Assembly: GCA_964569765.1 (NCBI GenBank)
Contig: CAZMVY010000130.1
Span: forward strand, 1 to 13,670
Direction: 5' to 3'
DNA: 13,670 bases
DNA from: CAZMVY01 sp964569765
GTDB taxonomy: Bacteria; Planctomycetota; Phycisphaerae; UBA1845; PWPN01
The stretch's first letter is position 1, and each line of letters starts with the position of its first letter. The position numbers and the translations under genes were made by a program. Positions 6,620-12,718 of this stretch are shown piece after piece. The notes under the pieces are model-generated. The model searched no databases and had not been told where the DNA came from. It worked only from the letters and a program-made list of their open reading frames with translations.

Positions 6620-6658
6620 CCCTGGGGGGCCGCCGTCTGCGTCTCTGCGCCGGCAGGG
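6620..6658. terminator. Possible hairpin between convergent lipoprotein and membrane-protein genes
   Basis: CCCTG (6620-6624) pairs with CAGGG (6654-6658), and CCG/CGG can pair inside with a five-base G bulge. It lies in the 51-bp gap between two convergent stops. There is no T-run, so this is only a weak candidate. Confidence 0.22.
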
Positions 6659-6666
6659 CGATTGGC

Positions 6667-6960
6667 TCACCGTCGTTTCGGCGGGCCCTTGCGACGCTTC
6701 CATGCGGGGATCGTCAGGTAGTAGCGGTAGGCGAGCCAGCCGAGGCTGATGGCCGTTACGGCTACACACATGAGTCCGACGAGCAGGAGCAGGCTGGCGA
6801 GGTTCATTGCGGAGCGAGCGGTACTGTCGCTGGGCTGTGTCACGGCGGTGGGGGGTCGGATATAGATGTGGAGCGTGATGAGCACGGCGGCGCTGAGGGC
6901 GGCGATCCCGCCCATGGCAATGATCTTCCAGATGGGCGTTCGGTCGTTGCGTTTCGTCAT
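6667..6960 (-). CDS. Small two-helix membrane protein, function unknown
   Basis: This 97-aa protein has a basic N-terminus (MTKRNDRTPIWK). One membrane helix spans about 12-34 (KIIAMGGIAALSAAVLITLHIYI). A 17-residue loop rich in Pro, Thr and Ser follows. A second helix spans about 52-77 (MNLASLLLLVGLMCVAVTAISLGWLA). The tail is strongly basic (AWKRRKGPPKRR). Charge distribution predicts both ends in the cytoplasm. No family was recognised. The gene lies 60 bp downstream of the acetyltransferase on the same strand and may share its transcript. The ribosome site before the ATG at 6960 is poor. Clean topology and absence of a competing frame support it as real. Confidence 0.7.
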   Translation of the reverse strand: MTKRNDRTPIWKIIAMGGIAALSAAVLITLHIYIRPPTAVTQPSDSTARSAMNLASLLLLVGLMCVAVTAISLGWLAYRYYLTIPAWKRRKGPPKRR

Positions 6961-7020
6961 GGTCAGACGCCAGCATTTCGGTTTGCGCCGGGAGCGGCCG
7001 TCGGCTTACTTTGATCCGCC

Positions 7021-7515
7021 TCAGCCCGGCCGCCCGCCGGCCGGGTCGTTGCGGGCAGATTCCGCCAGGTCGAGCACGACCGCGATCTCATCACAGTTTG
7101 CCTGAACCGGGCAGCGAACGCAATCCGTCCAGACCTTGTGCGGGAGCGTTTCCTTCGGCACGACGCGGTAGCCGAGCCGTTCGAAGAATGCCTGTTCGCG
7201 GGTGAGGGCGAAGACGCGGGCCAGGCCCAGTCGCCGGCCTTCCGCCTCGGCGGCTCGCACCAGGGCCGTACCGACGCCGTGGCCCCGGCGGCTTTCCGCC
7301 ACGGCCAGGCTCTTGACCTCCGCCAGGTCCCGCCAGACCAGTTCAAGCGCGCAGCAGCCGACGACGTCGCCGTCTTCCTCGCACACGAAGAAATCCCGCA
7401 GATGCTCGTAAAGGTCGGTGTGCGATCGGAACAGCATCCGGCCGAGTTCGGCGTGATGGGTGATCAGGGCGTGGATCGCGGGCACATCGGCCATCGTGGC
7501 GTTACGGATCAGCAT
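7021..7515 (-). CDS. GNAT N-acetyltransferase, short ArgA-type (N-acetylglutamate synthase-like)
   Basis: This 164-aa single-domain GNAT protein begins MLIRNATMADVPAIHALITH. It carries FFVCEEDGDVVGCCALELVWRDLAEVKSLAV (beta-strands 2-4) and the acetyl-CoA pyrophosphate loop RRGHGVGTAL (R/Q-x-x-G-x-G/A). FALTREQAFFERLGYRVV follows, then the distinctive end LPHKVWTDCVRCPVQANCDEIAVVL. That last segment and the SLAV-RG-GIG pattern mark the short ArgA-like acetyltransferases that make N-acetylglutamate for arginine synthesis in bacteria without the long ArgA. The Cys pattern DCVRCP...NC is characteristic of this group. The low-identity last 15 residues (SARNDPAGGRPG) are probably a disordered tail. 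No arginine genes flank it, so the amino-acid substrate rests on family resemblance alone. The ATG at 7515 fits the family N-terminus. Confidence 0.88.
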   Translation of the reverse strand: MLIRNATMADVPAIHALITHHAELGRMLFRSHTDLYEHLRDFFVCEEDGDVVGCCALELVWRDLAEVKSLAVAESRRGHGVGTALVRAAEAEGRRLGLARVFALTREQAFFERLGYRVVPKETLPHKVWTDCVRCPVQANCDEIAVVLDLAESARNDPAGGRPG

Positions 7516-7608
7516 CGGACCCCAGGAGTTGTCGGCGGCTCAGGGTTCGTTGTCTGTCCTCGGTCCCGCTCGGCGGTTCGCGTTTGCGGTTACCAGGCGA
7601 ACTGCCGC

Positions 7609-7637
7609 ATTGTACCGCGGCGGCACCGTGCGGTGAA
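7609..7637 (-). promoter_or_regulatory. Candidate promoter of the acetyltransferase gene
   Basis: On the minus strand TTCACC (7637-7632) and TACAAT (7614-7609) are separated by 17 bp, matching consensus at 4/6 and 5/6. The transcript would start near 7602, leaving a leader of about 87 nt to the ATG at 7515. It is back to back with the candidate promoter of the UbiA gene. Confidence 0.42.
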
Positions 7638-7644
7638 GTTCGGT

Positions 7645-7673
7645 TTGCCCGCGTCCGTCGGGCCGTTTACACT
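7645..7673 (+). promoter_or_regulatory. Candidate promoter of the UbiA-family gene
   Basis: TTGCCC (7645-7650) and TACACT (7668-7673) are separated by 17 bp, each 4/6 to consensus. Transcription would start near 7680, only 37 nt before the TTG at 7717. This agrees with that start codon and argues against any start further upstream in the long open frame. Confidence 0.45.
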
Positions 7674-7716
7674 GAAAGCCCGGCGCCGGTACGCCGGACG
7701 TTCTGCGAGGTTCCGT

Positions 7717-8646
7717 TTGGCGACGTTCCGCGACTACGTCCGTCTCCTTCGCCCGCCGCAATGGGTCAAGAACGTCTTCGTGTTTGCCGCGCTTGTGTTC
7801 GGATACGGGGCAAAGCGGGGCGATCCGCACGTCATCGCCGAGGCCGTCTGGGCGTTTCTTGCATTTTGCCTGGCGTCGTCCGCGGGATACGCCTTCAACG
7901 ATGTGCTTGATCGCGAGCGCGACCGGCATCATCCTACAAAGCGCAATCGGCCCGTGGCCAGTGGGGCCGTTTCCGTCCCGGCGGCGCTGGGGGTGTCGGC
8001 GGCGGCGGCGGCCGGCGCGATTCTGATCAGCGTGTTTCTGCTGCCGCGGCTGTTCTGGGTCACGATTGCAGGGTACTGGCTGCTCACTGCCGTGTACTCC
8101 TTCGTACTGAAACAACTGCTGATCCTCGACGTGATTGCGATCAGCGTGCTGTTTGTCATCCGGGCGCTGGCCGGGGCGCTGGCCGTGCAGGTGGGCGTCT
8201 CACCCTGGCTGATCGTGTGCACGTTCATGCTCTGCCTCTTCCTCGGTTTCGGCAAGCGGCGATGCGAGCTGGTCGCGATCGGCAACGCGGAGGCGGCGGG
8301 CGATCACCGGAGCACGCTCAAGGGCTACACGACGGACCTGCTGAACCACCTGCTCAGCACGTCGGGCGGCATGGCGATCATCACGTTCCTGCTCTACACG
8401 ATGGACACGACGACGGCTTCGCCGTTCCCGCGGCATTACCTGCTGTATACCATCCCGCTGGTGGTTTACGGCATCTGGCGGTACGCCATGCTGATCGAGA
8501 CCGGCGGGCTTACGGGTCCGACCGACGTGATCATCAATGATCGGCCCTTCCTCGTTACCGTGCTGTTGTGGTGCCTGATGGCGGGGATTATCGCGATGCG
8601 GGGTCGGGAGATCGCCGCGTGGCTGGCGTCGGCCCAGGCGGGATAG
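7717..8646 (+). CDS. UbiA-family membrane transferase, decaprenyl-phosphate phosphoribosyltransferase-like
   Basis: Start chosen at TTG 7717: GAGG ends six bases before it, the protein then begins at the family N-terminus (ATFRDYVRLLRPPQWVKN), and the candidate promoter fits. This gives 309 aa. The frame is open upstream, but that part runs over the divergent acetyltransferase gene. The first Asp-rich motif is N61-D62-VL-D65-RER-D69 with HPTKRNRPVASG after it, binding Mg-diphosphate. The second region LGFGKRRCEL (about 176-184) and YTTDLLN (204-210) replace the second DxxxD of ordinary prenyltransferases. This is the pattern of enzymes that transfer 5-phosphoribose from PRPP to polyprenyl phosphate (Mycobacterium Rv3806c type). 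About eight to nine hydrophobic helices follow. The role would be lipid-linked pentose for envelope glycans; the epimerase genes DprE1/DprE2 are not nearby. DUF362 follows 79 bp downstream. Confidence 0.87.
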   Translation: MATFRDYVRLLRPPQWVKNVFVFAALVFGYGAKRGDPHVIAEAVWAFLAFCLASSAGYAFNDVLDRERDRHHPTKRNRPVASGAVSVPAALGVSAAAAAGAILISVFLLPRLFWVTIAGYWLLTAVYSFVLKQLLILDVIAISVLFVIRALAGALAVQVGVSPWLIVCTFMLCLFLGFGKRRCELVAIGNAEAAGDHRSTLKGYTTDLLNHLLSTSGGMAIITFLLYTMDTTTASPFPRHYLLYTIPLVVYGIWRYAMLIETGGLTGPTDVIINDRPFLVTVLLWCLMAGIIAMRGREIAAWLASAQAG

Positions 8647-8658
8647 CCCGCCTGCGGC

Positions 8659-8664
8659 TATAAT
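8659..8664 (+). promoter_or_regulatory. Isolated consensus -10 box before the DUF362 gene
   Basis: A perfect TATAAT lies in the 79-bp gap between the UbiA and DUF362 genes. No -35 is found at 16-18 bp (the bases are GC-rich and within the UbiA 3' end), and no extended TGn precedes it. It could give the DUF362 gene its own transcript starting near 8671. Confidence 0.3.
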
Positions 8665-8725
8665 CAGGTACGTCGCGGACCCGGACGGGGACGGGAACAG
8701 GGTTGTTGCAGGGGGCTGAAATATC

Positions 8726-9886
8726 GTGGGCAGCAAGGTAGCGATCGTTTCCACTTCACCACGGACGGTTCTGAAGGATTACCATCGTGCGATGACCGCG
8801 GCGGGCTACCGGGACGTGATCGACCCGGCCGCCGAGACGGCGCTGAAGATCAACATCTCGTGGCATAAGTTCTTTCCCGCATGCTCGACGACGCCGTGGC
8901 AGCTCGAGGGCGTGATCCGGGCGATGCTGGCCGACGGGTATCGGCGCGATCGCATTCACGCCTGCCACAACCGCACGGTCGTCGTCAGCGCCCGCAAGGG
9001 CGAGCGGGCGAACAAGCATCTGCCGGTCGTGCAGAAGTACGGTCTGGCAAACGTCCACCTGTACGACGGCGAGGAGTGGGTCAATATCCGCGACGCCGTG
9101 GGCGACCTGACGAAGCAGTTTCTCTGTCTGAACCGTGTGTACCCGAGGGGCTTTTCGATCCCGAAGCGGTTCATCGGCGAGAACATCATTCACCTGCCGA
9201 CGGTCAAGACGCACATCTTCACGACGATGACGGGCGCGATGAAGAACGCCTTCGGCGGGCTGCTCAACGAGCGGCGGCACTACACGCACGAGTTCATCCA
9301 CGAGACGCTCGTCGATCTGCTCATGATCCAGAAGAAGATCCACCGCGGCATCTTCGCCGTGATGGACGGCACGTTCGCCGGCGACGGCCCGGGTCCGCGC
9401 TGCATGACGGCGTACGTCAAGAACGTAATCCTGGCCTCAGCGGACCAGGTGGCGATCGACGCGATGAGCGCGAAGCTCATGGGCTTCGATCCGCTGAGCA
9501 TCAAGTTCATCCGCCTGGCGCACGAGATGGGTTTGGGCTGCGGCGACCCGAGCCAGATCGAGGTCGTCGGCGAGCCGGAGCTGGCCGGGCAGAACTGGCA
9601 CTTCGAGGGGCCGTACAAGCGCCTGACGTTCGCCGCCCGGGGCCAGCACGCCCTCTACTGGGGTCCGCTCCGCCCGGTGCAGCGGTTCCTGCTGCAGACG
9701 GTGCTGGCGCCGTGGTCCTACGCCGCCAGCATCATCTATCACGACTGGTACTGGTACCCGTTCGTAGGCAAGGCGGCGGTCGATGCGGCGTATCAGTCCG
9801 AGTGGGGACAACTCTTCCGGCACTACGAGATGCTCGAGCCCGACGAACAAGGCTGGCCAAACGTGGCCCCCGCATCCGCCGACTGA
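8726..9886 (+). CDS. DUF362 domain-containing protein
   Basis: GTG start at 8726, with a G-rich site (AGGGGG, 8710-8715) ten bases before it, giving 386 aa. The DUF362 pattern is complete. KVAIVSTSPR and LKINISWHKFFPACSTTPWQLEGVIRAM open the protein. The core LPTVKTHIFTTMTGAMKNAFGGLL (157-180) is followed by AVMDGTFAGDGPGPR (211-225) and the ASADQVAIDAMSAKLMGFDP block (237-256). No CxxCxxC ferredoxin cluster is present, unlike the larger DUF362 fusions. A C-terminal extension after about residue 290 is rich in Trp and Tyr (HDWYWYPFVGK) and may touch the membrane. The domain has no agreed biochemical role. Adjacency to the phosphoribosyltransferase-like gene suggests work on the same lipid or glycan, but this is inference. 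It converges on the nucleotidyltransferase gene. Confidence 0.88.
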   Translation: MGSKVAIVSTSPRTVLKDYHRAMTAAGYRDVIDPAAETALKINISWHKFFPACSTTPWQLEGVIRAMLADGYRRDRIHACHNRTVVVSARKGERANKHLPVVQKYGLANVHLYDGEEWVNIRDAVGDLTKQFLCLNRVYPRGFSIPKRFIGENIIHLPTVKTHIFTTMTGAMKNAFGGLLNERRHYTHEFIHETLVDLLMIQKKIHRGIFAVMDGTFAGDGPGPRCMTAYVKNVILASADQVAIDAMSAKLMGFDPLSIKFIRLAHEMGLGCGDPSQIEVVGEPELAGQNWHFEGPYKRLTFAARGQHALYWGPLRPVQRFLLQTVLAPWSYAASIIYHDWYWYPFVGKAAVDAAYQSEWGQLFRHYEMLEPDEQGWPNVAPASAD

Positions 9887-9890
9887 CGCC

Positions 9891-9925
9891 CCTTCCCCCG
9901 CTCCCTGCAAGGGAGAGGGGCGGGG
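9891..9925. repeat. REP-like intergenic palindrome, also possible terminator
   Basis: The hairpin pairs CTCCCT (9901-9906) with AGGGAG (9910-9915), then after one mismatch CCCC (9896-9899) with GGGG (9917-9920), with further G-U and G-C pairs outwards to 9891/9925. The wording CTCCCTGCAAGGGAGAGGGG-CGGGGTGAGGG is like short palindromic repeats scattered between genes in many GC-rich genomes. A second right-arm-like copy, GGGAGAGGGACGAGGG, starts at 9951. It lies between convergent genes (stops at 9886 and 10001), so it may also end both transcripts. Confidence 0.6.
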
Positions 9926-9950
9926 TGAGGGTGACGACTTCCGGCTCCGA

Positions 9951-9966
9951 GGGAGAGGGACGAGGG
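9951..9966. repeat. Partial second copy of the REP-like element (right arm only)
   Basis: GGGAGAGGGACGAGGG at 9951-9966 matches the right arm GGGAGAGGGGCGGGGT of the hairpin at 9911-9926 in 13 of 16 positions. The left arm is missing (GGCTCCGA precedes it), so it cannot fold on its own as the first copy does. Confidence 0.4.
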
Positions 9967-10000
9967 CGATCGTCTCGGGTCCGCTGTGTGGACGCAATGC

Positions 10001-10567
10001 CTACTGCACCAGGCGGTCCCAAAGCTGGCCCAGCTTCACGGTAATGTCAGGTTGCCCCTTTAACTCGCACAGCGGGCCGAGGTTTTGCTCGACATAACGG
10101 CGGTCCAGCGTGCGGCTCTGCCGTATCAGAATCCCTTCGATGTCCGCCCAGTCGCGCGATCGGTCGCCGAAGGCCTTCAGGATGAGCAGATCCTCCGCCG
10201 AGCAGGTGCGCAACTCGACTGTCTCCAGGAATCGGAAGTCCGTGGCTCGCTGAACGACCTGTTCCTCGAAGGGGAATGCGGCGAGGGCGATATCGAGCGG
10301 GATCCGCTCCTCGGTCTGAAGGAGGAGGACGCGGTTCTGGAGGGCGAATTCGGCGGCGTCGGGGATGCGCGCCGGGTAGCGGCGGCAGAGAGCGTCAACG
10401 AATTCCTTTTCCGCCCCCATCCCGGTCAGCAGGCTCACGTCCACGTCGAGGGTCAGCCGCGGCTCGCCCCATCGCTGCAGCGCGATGCCGCCGATAAAGC
10501 AGAAACGCCAACGCCGTTCGACGAAGAAGGATTGAAGCTCGGCGGCAGCGAGGAAGAGAGGTCTCAC
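10001..10567 (-). CDS. Nucleotidyltransferase-like protein (AbiEii/MNT-type fold)
   Basis: GTG start at 10567, overlapping the previous stop as GTGA, gives 188 aa. The fold signature is clear. FCFIGGIALQRWGEPRLTLDVDVSLL (23-47) contains the G-G helix start and the D41-x-D43 metal pair. A third Asp, D92, lies in IPLDIALAAFPFE. CSAEDLLILKAFGDRSRDWADIEGIL (122-147) is the C-terminal block seen in small nucleotidyltransferases related to the AbiEii toxin and minimal nucleotidyltransferases. All three carboxylates are present, so catalysis is possible. Relatives transfer NMP groups to tRNA or protein partners. The partner here would be the coupled 73-aa protein upstream. A toxin-antitoxin or modifier role is inferred from size and arrangement only. 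Its stop faces the REP-like palindrome and the DUF362 gene. Confidence 0.83.
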   Translation of the reverse strand: MRPLFLAAAELQSFFVERRWRFCFIGGIALQRWGEPRLTLDVDVSLLTGMGAEKEFVDALCRRYPARIPDAAEFALQNRVLLLQTEERIPLDIALAAFPFEEQVVQRATDFRFLETVELRTCSAEDLLILKAFGDRSRDWADIEGILIRQSRTLDRRYVEQNLGPLCELKGQPDITVKLGQLWDRLVQ

Positions 10568-10785
10568 CGGCGTCCCTTCGCGAACAGTGCCTGCTGGGCA
10601 ACCAGCCCCGAGGTCGTCCTCGGCGGCGTAAGACGCAGGGCCGATTCGTAGGCGTCGCTCAGGCCTTCAATCACGCGTGCGACATCGATATGTGCGAGCT
10701 CCTGCCGGCGCAGCTCCGTCATGCGGGTGGACGCCGCGACCCACGCCCGCGCCCACCCGACTGCATCCAGTGACTTACCCGGCAT
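10564..10785 (-). CDS. Small protein coupled to the nucleotidyltransferase, possible antitoxin-like partner
   Basis: The ATG at 10785 has a good ribosome site (GGAAGGA, seven bases before it) and gives 73 aa; the frame is open further upstream without such a site. The protein is soluble and mostly helical: MPGKSLDAVGWARAWVAASTRMTELRRQELAHI, then DVARVIEGLSDAYESALRL, and a tail PPRTTSGLVAQQALFAKGRR. No known antitoxin DNA-binding fold is visible. The SGLVxQQALFxK ending looks like a conserved linear motif, perhaps the part bound by the partner, but this is a guess. Its TGA overlaps the GTG of the nucleotidyltransferase, so the two proteins are made together. Function unknown. Confidence 0.72.
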   Translation of the reverse strand: MPGKSLDAVGWARAWVAASTRMTELRRQELAHIDVARVIEGLSDAYESALRLTPPRTTSGLVAQQALFAKGRR

Positions 10786-10831
10786 GACAGAATCCTTCCG
10801 GTCCGGCGTAGAGTAGGTTCCCCACGTCCTT

Positions 10832-10837
10832 ATTCTA
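10832..10837 (-). promoter_or_regulatory. Candidate -10 box before the small-protein/nucleotidyltransferase pair
   Basis: The minus strand reads TAGAAT (5/6 to consensus) at 10837-10832, 47 nt before the ATG at 10785. No acceptable -35 is seen at 16-18 bp. The remaining part of the 156-bp gap holds no gene. Confidence 0.28.
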
Positions 10838-10941
10838 TGAGATCCGACGCCTGGATAACAGGGCTCGGGCACGAGTTACGGGGATGAACGCCGTCGCCCA
10901 CCGTGTGCCTTTACGGGCGCTGACGCTACGCTCACCCCGCG

Positions 10942-12540
10942 TCAACGGCTCGCGGTTATGACCAGTAGAACCTTGTCCGCCTTCAGCTCGATCGGCAATC
11001 CAGCCGCCATCTCTCGGCCCTTGTGCGGTGTCATCTTGCCGTTGATCGTGACCTTGTACTCCGCGTCGGCCTCGACAGTAAACCACTCCGGGAACTGGTT
11101 GATCCGCGGATAGTCGAGCGGGAGCTTGAGGTTCACCTTGTGCCGCGGAACATCGAAGAGGAGTTTGCCCTGCCACGGCGAGTCGGCTGTGAGGCTGACG
11201 TAGAGCACGTCGCCCTTGAGGACGGCGCCGAACCGCACGTCCTTTCGCCAGGGACGGATCGTCAACCCCTGCGTCTTCCAGAGCGCATACATGATCGCCG
11301 TTCGGGCGAAGTTGCCGTCGCCGTGCCAGCCTTCGATGACGCCGTCGGGCTTCTGGATCGCGAACATGACCTTGATCTCGCTGTCGATCCACTCGGCCGC
11401 GGACGCGACCCGCTCGCGGTTGAACAGGTTGATCGCGCCCTCGATCGCGTCCGCGTACTCGTCCGCGATGATGCTCTTCTGGCCCCACAGGAAGTTGCGG
11501 TAGTGGTCGTTCAGATTGGAGAGGACCTTGCGGACGGCCTCGCGGTAGGCGGCCGTCTTGTCGATGAGGTACACGGCGTAGACGCCGTTGTACGTGTAGC
11601 CCCAGGTGTCGCAGAGGGCGTCGTTTACGGGCTTGCCCGTCTTCGCATTCACGAGGTTGTAGAAGAGGCCGTGCTCGTTGCGGCCGATCTCGAGGGCCCG
11701 ATCGAACATCGCGTGGATCGGCTCCTCGTACGCCTTCTTCTTCTCCGGGGCGGCGAAGTGCGCCGCGACGTAGACCTCGGACAGCCCGCACAGCGCCTCG
11801 CAGCCGTGATCGCGAAAGCGGACGACCTCCTCGTCGCGGGTCGGGTGGTGCCCGCCGAGCAGGTAGTAGTCCGCCAGGCGGAAGGCGTACTCGAGGTACC
11901 GCTTCTCACCGGTCGCCCAGTAGAACCGCGCCAGGGCCTGCAGCAGATCGCCGTTGACCTCCTGGCTCGTCGAGGGGATCTTGCCGTACGGTGTCTCGAT
12001 CGGCGCGTGTTTCCAGATGTCATCGAGGATCCCCAGTGCTCGCCGTGACCAGGGCGAGGGCCCGAGCCACTCGGTCAGCGGGACCAGGCCGTCTTTCACG
12101 TACTCGGCGCCGCCGAAGATGAGGTCATCCAGCTTGGGGGCGTCCTGAGCGAAACCCTGCTTCGAAAATGAGTAGGTGTCGGGAATGCGGTCGAGACGCG
12201 AGGTGAGCTTCGTCTCGGTGTGGAGCATGTCGAGCATCCGCCAGTCGAAGAGCGGCCGGTCGGTGATCGCCGCCGTGAGGACCATGAACGGGTAATTGTC
12301 GGCGGCGGAGTCCTTGGCGTTCCAGGAGTCCTTGTCGGCGCCCAGGTTCCGGGGAATCAGGCCGGTCTTCGGATCCGCGTGCTTGAGCCAGCCCTCGACG
12401 AAGCGATGGCAGCGGCTGAAGGCCTCGTTGGCGCGCTTGCCGTTCTCGTCGGCCTGTCGGAAGGGGTCGGGATCGGCGCGGGCAATCGAGCAGGCTGCCA
12501 GCAGTGCAACGGTCAATACCGCAATGCCTCGGCGACACAT
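10942..12540 (-). CDS. Secreted protein, probable alpha/alpha-toroid (six-hairpin glycosidase-like) enzyme
   Basis: The ATG at 12540 is preceded by GGAGG and begins a short signal peptide, giving 532 aa; the frame extends 117 codons upstream into non-coding-like sequence. Residues 1-22 (MCRRGIAVLTVALLAACSIARA) could be cleaved after ARA. Alternatively LLAAC forms a lipobox at Cys17, so it may be a lipoprotein. Residues about 30-420 are rows of paired helices with aromatic and acidic loops: WLKHADPKTGLIPRN, EVNGDLLQALARFYWATGEKRYLEYAFRLADYYL, CDTWGYTYNGVYAVYLIDKT, KPDGVIEGWHGDGNFARTAIMYALWKTQG. This is the pattern of alpha/alpha-barrel glycoside hydrolases and lyases. A C-terminal beta-rich domain (about 430-532) follows. 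No family number can be assigned. Divergent from the LamG gene; both are exported, so a shared glycan target is possible. Confidence 0.8.
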   Translation of the reverse strand: MCRRGIAVLTVALLAACSIARADPDPFRQADENGKRANEAFSRCHRFVEGWLKHADPKTGLIPRNLGADKDSWNAKDSAADNYPFMVLTAAITDRPLFDWRMLDMLHTETKLTSRLDRIPDTYSFSKQGFAQDAPKLDDLIFGGAEYVKDGLVPLTEWLGPSPWSRRALGILDDIWKHAPIETPYGKIPSTSQEVNGDLLQALARFYWATGEKRYLEYAFRLADYYLLGGHHPTRDEEVVRFRDHGCEALCGLSEVYVAAHFAAPEKKKAYEEPIHAMFDRALEIGRNEHGLFYNLVNAKTGKPVNDALCDTWGYTYNGVYAVYLIDKTAAYREAVRKVLSNLNDHYRNFLWGQKSIIADEYADAIEGAINLFNRERVASAAEWIDSEIKVMFAIQKPDGVIEGWHGDGNFARTAIMYALWKTQGLTIRPWRKDVRFGAVLKGDVLYVSLTADSPWQGKLLFDVPRHKVNLKLPLDYPRINQFPEWFTVEADAEYKVTINGKMTPHKGREMAAGLPIELKADKVLLVITASR

Positions 12541-12718
12541 GGGAACCTCCAGGGCAAGAGTAGAACTCCACCGCGAACGACCGCGGGGGGTCACCCTACC
12601 GCGCGTGGCCGTACGGTGCCAACACGGAGGGCTTGACTCGGGATCCGCAACAGTGGGATGGTGGTGCTGTGCAATGGGAATCGGCCCCGCCATGCCGAAA
12701 CGTGAGAGGTTCATAACG

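Noticed and set aside
7138..7716. Upstream extension of the UbiA frame
   Set aside because: It runs antisense through most of the acetyltransferase gene and over the candidate promoters. The family N-terminus begins just after the TTG at 7717.
10921..10944. TGACGC/GCGTCA hairpin at the end of the toroid-like gene
   Set aside because: The stem is only 6 bp, overlaps the stop codon and has no T-run, so it is not a convincing terminator.
11023..12048. 341-codon plus-strand frame opposite the toroid-like gene
   Set aside because: No ribosome site, no motif, and composition is that of a reverse-strand shadow (Val/Arg/Asp-rich).
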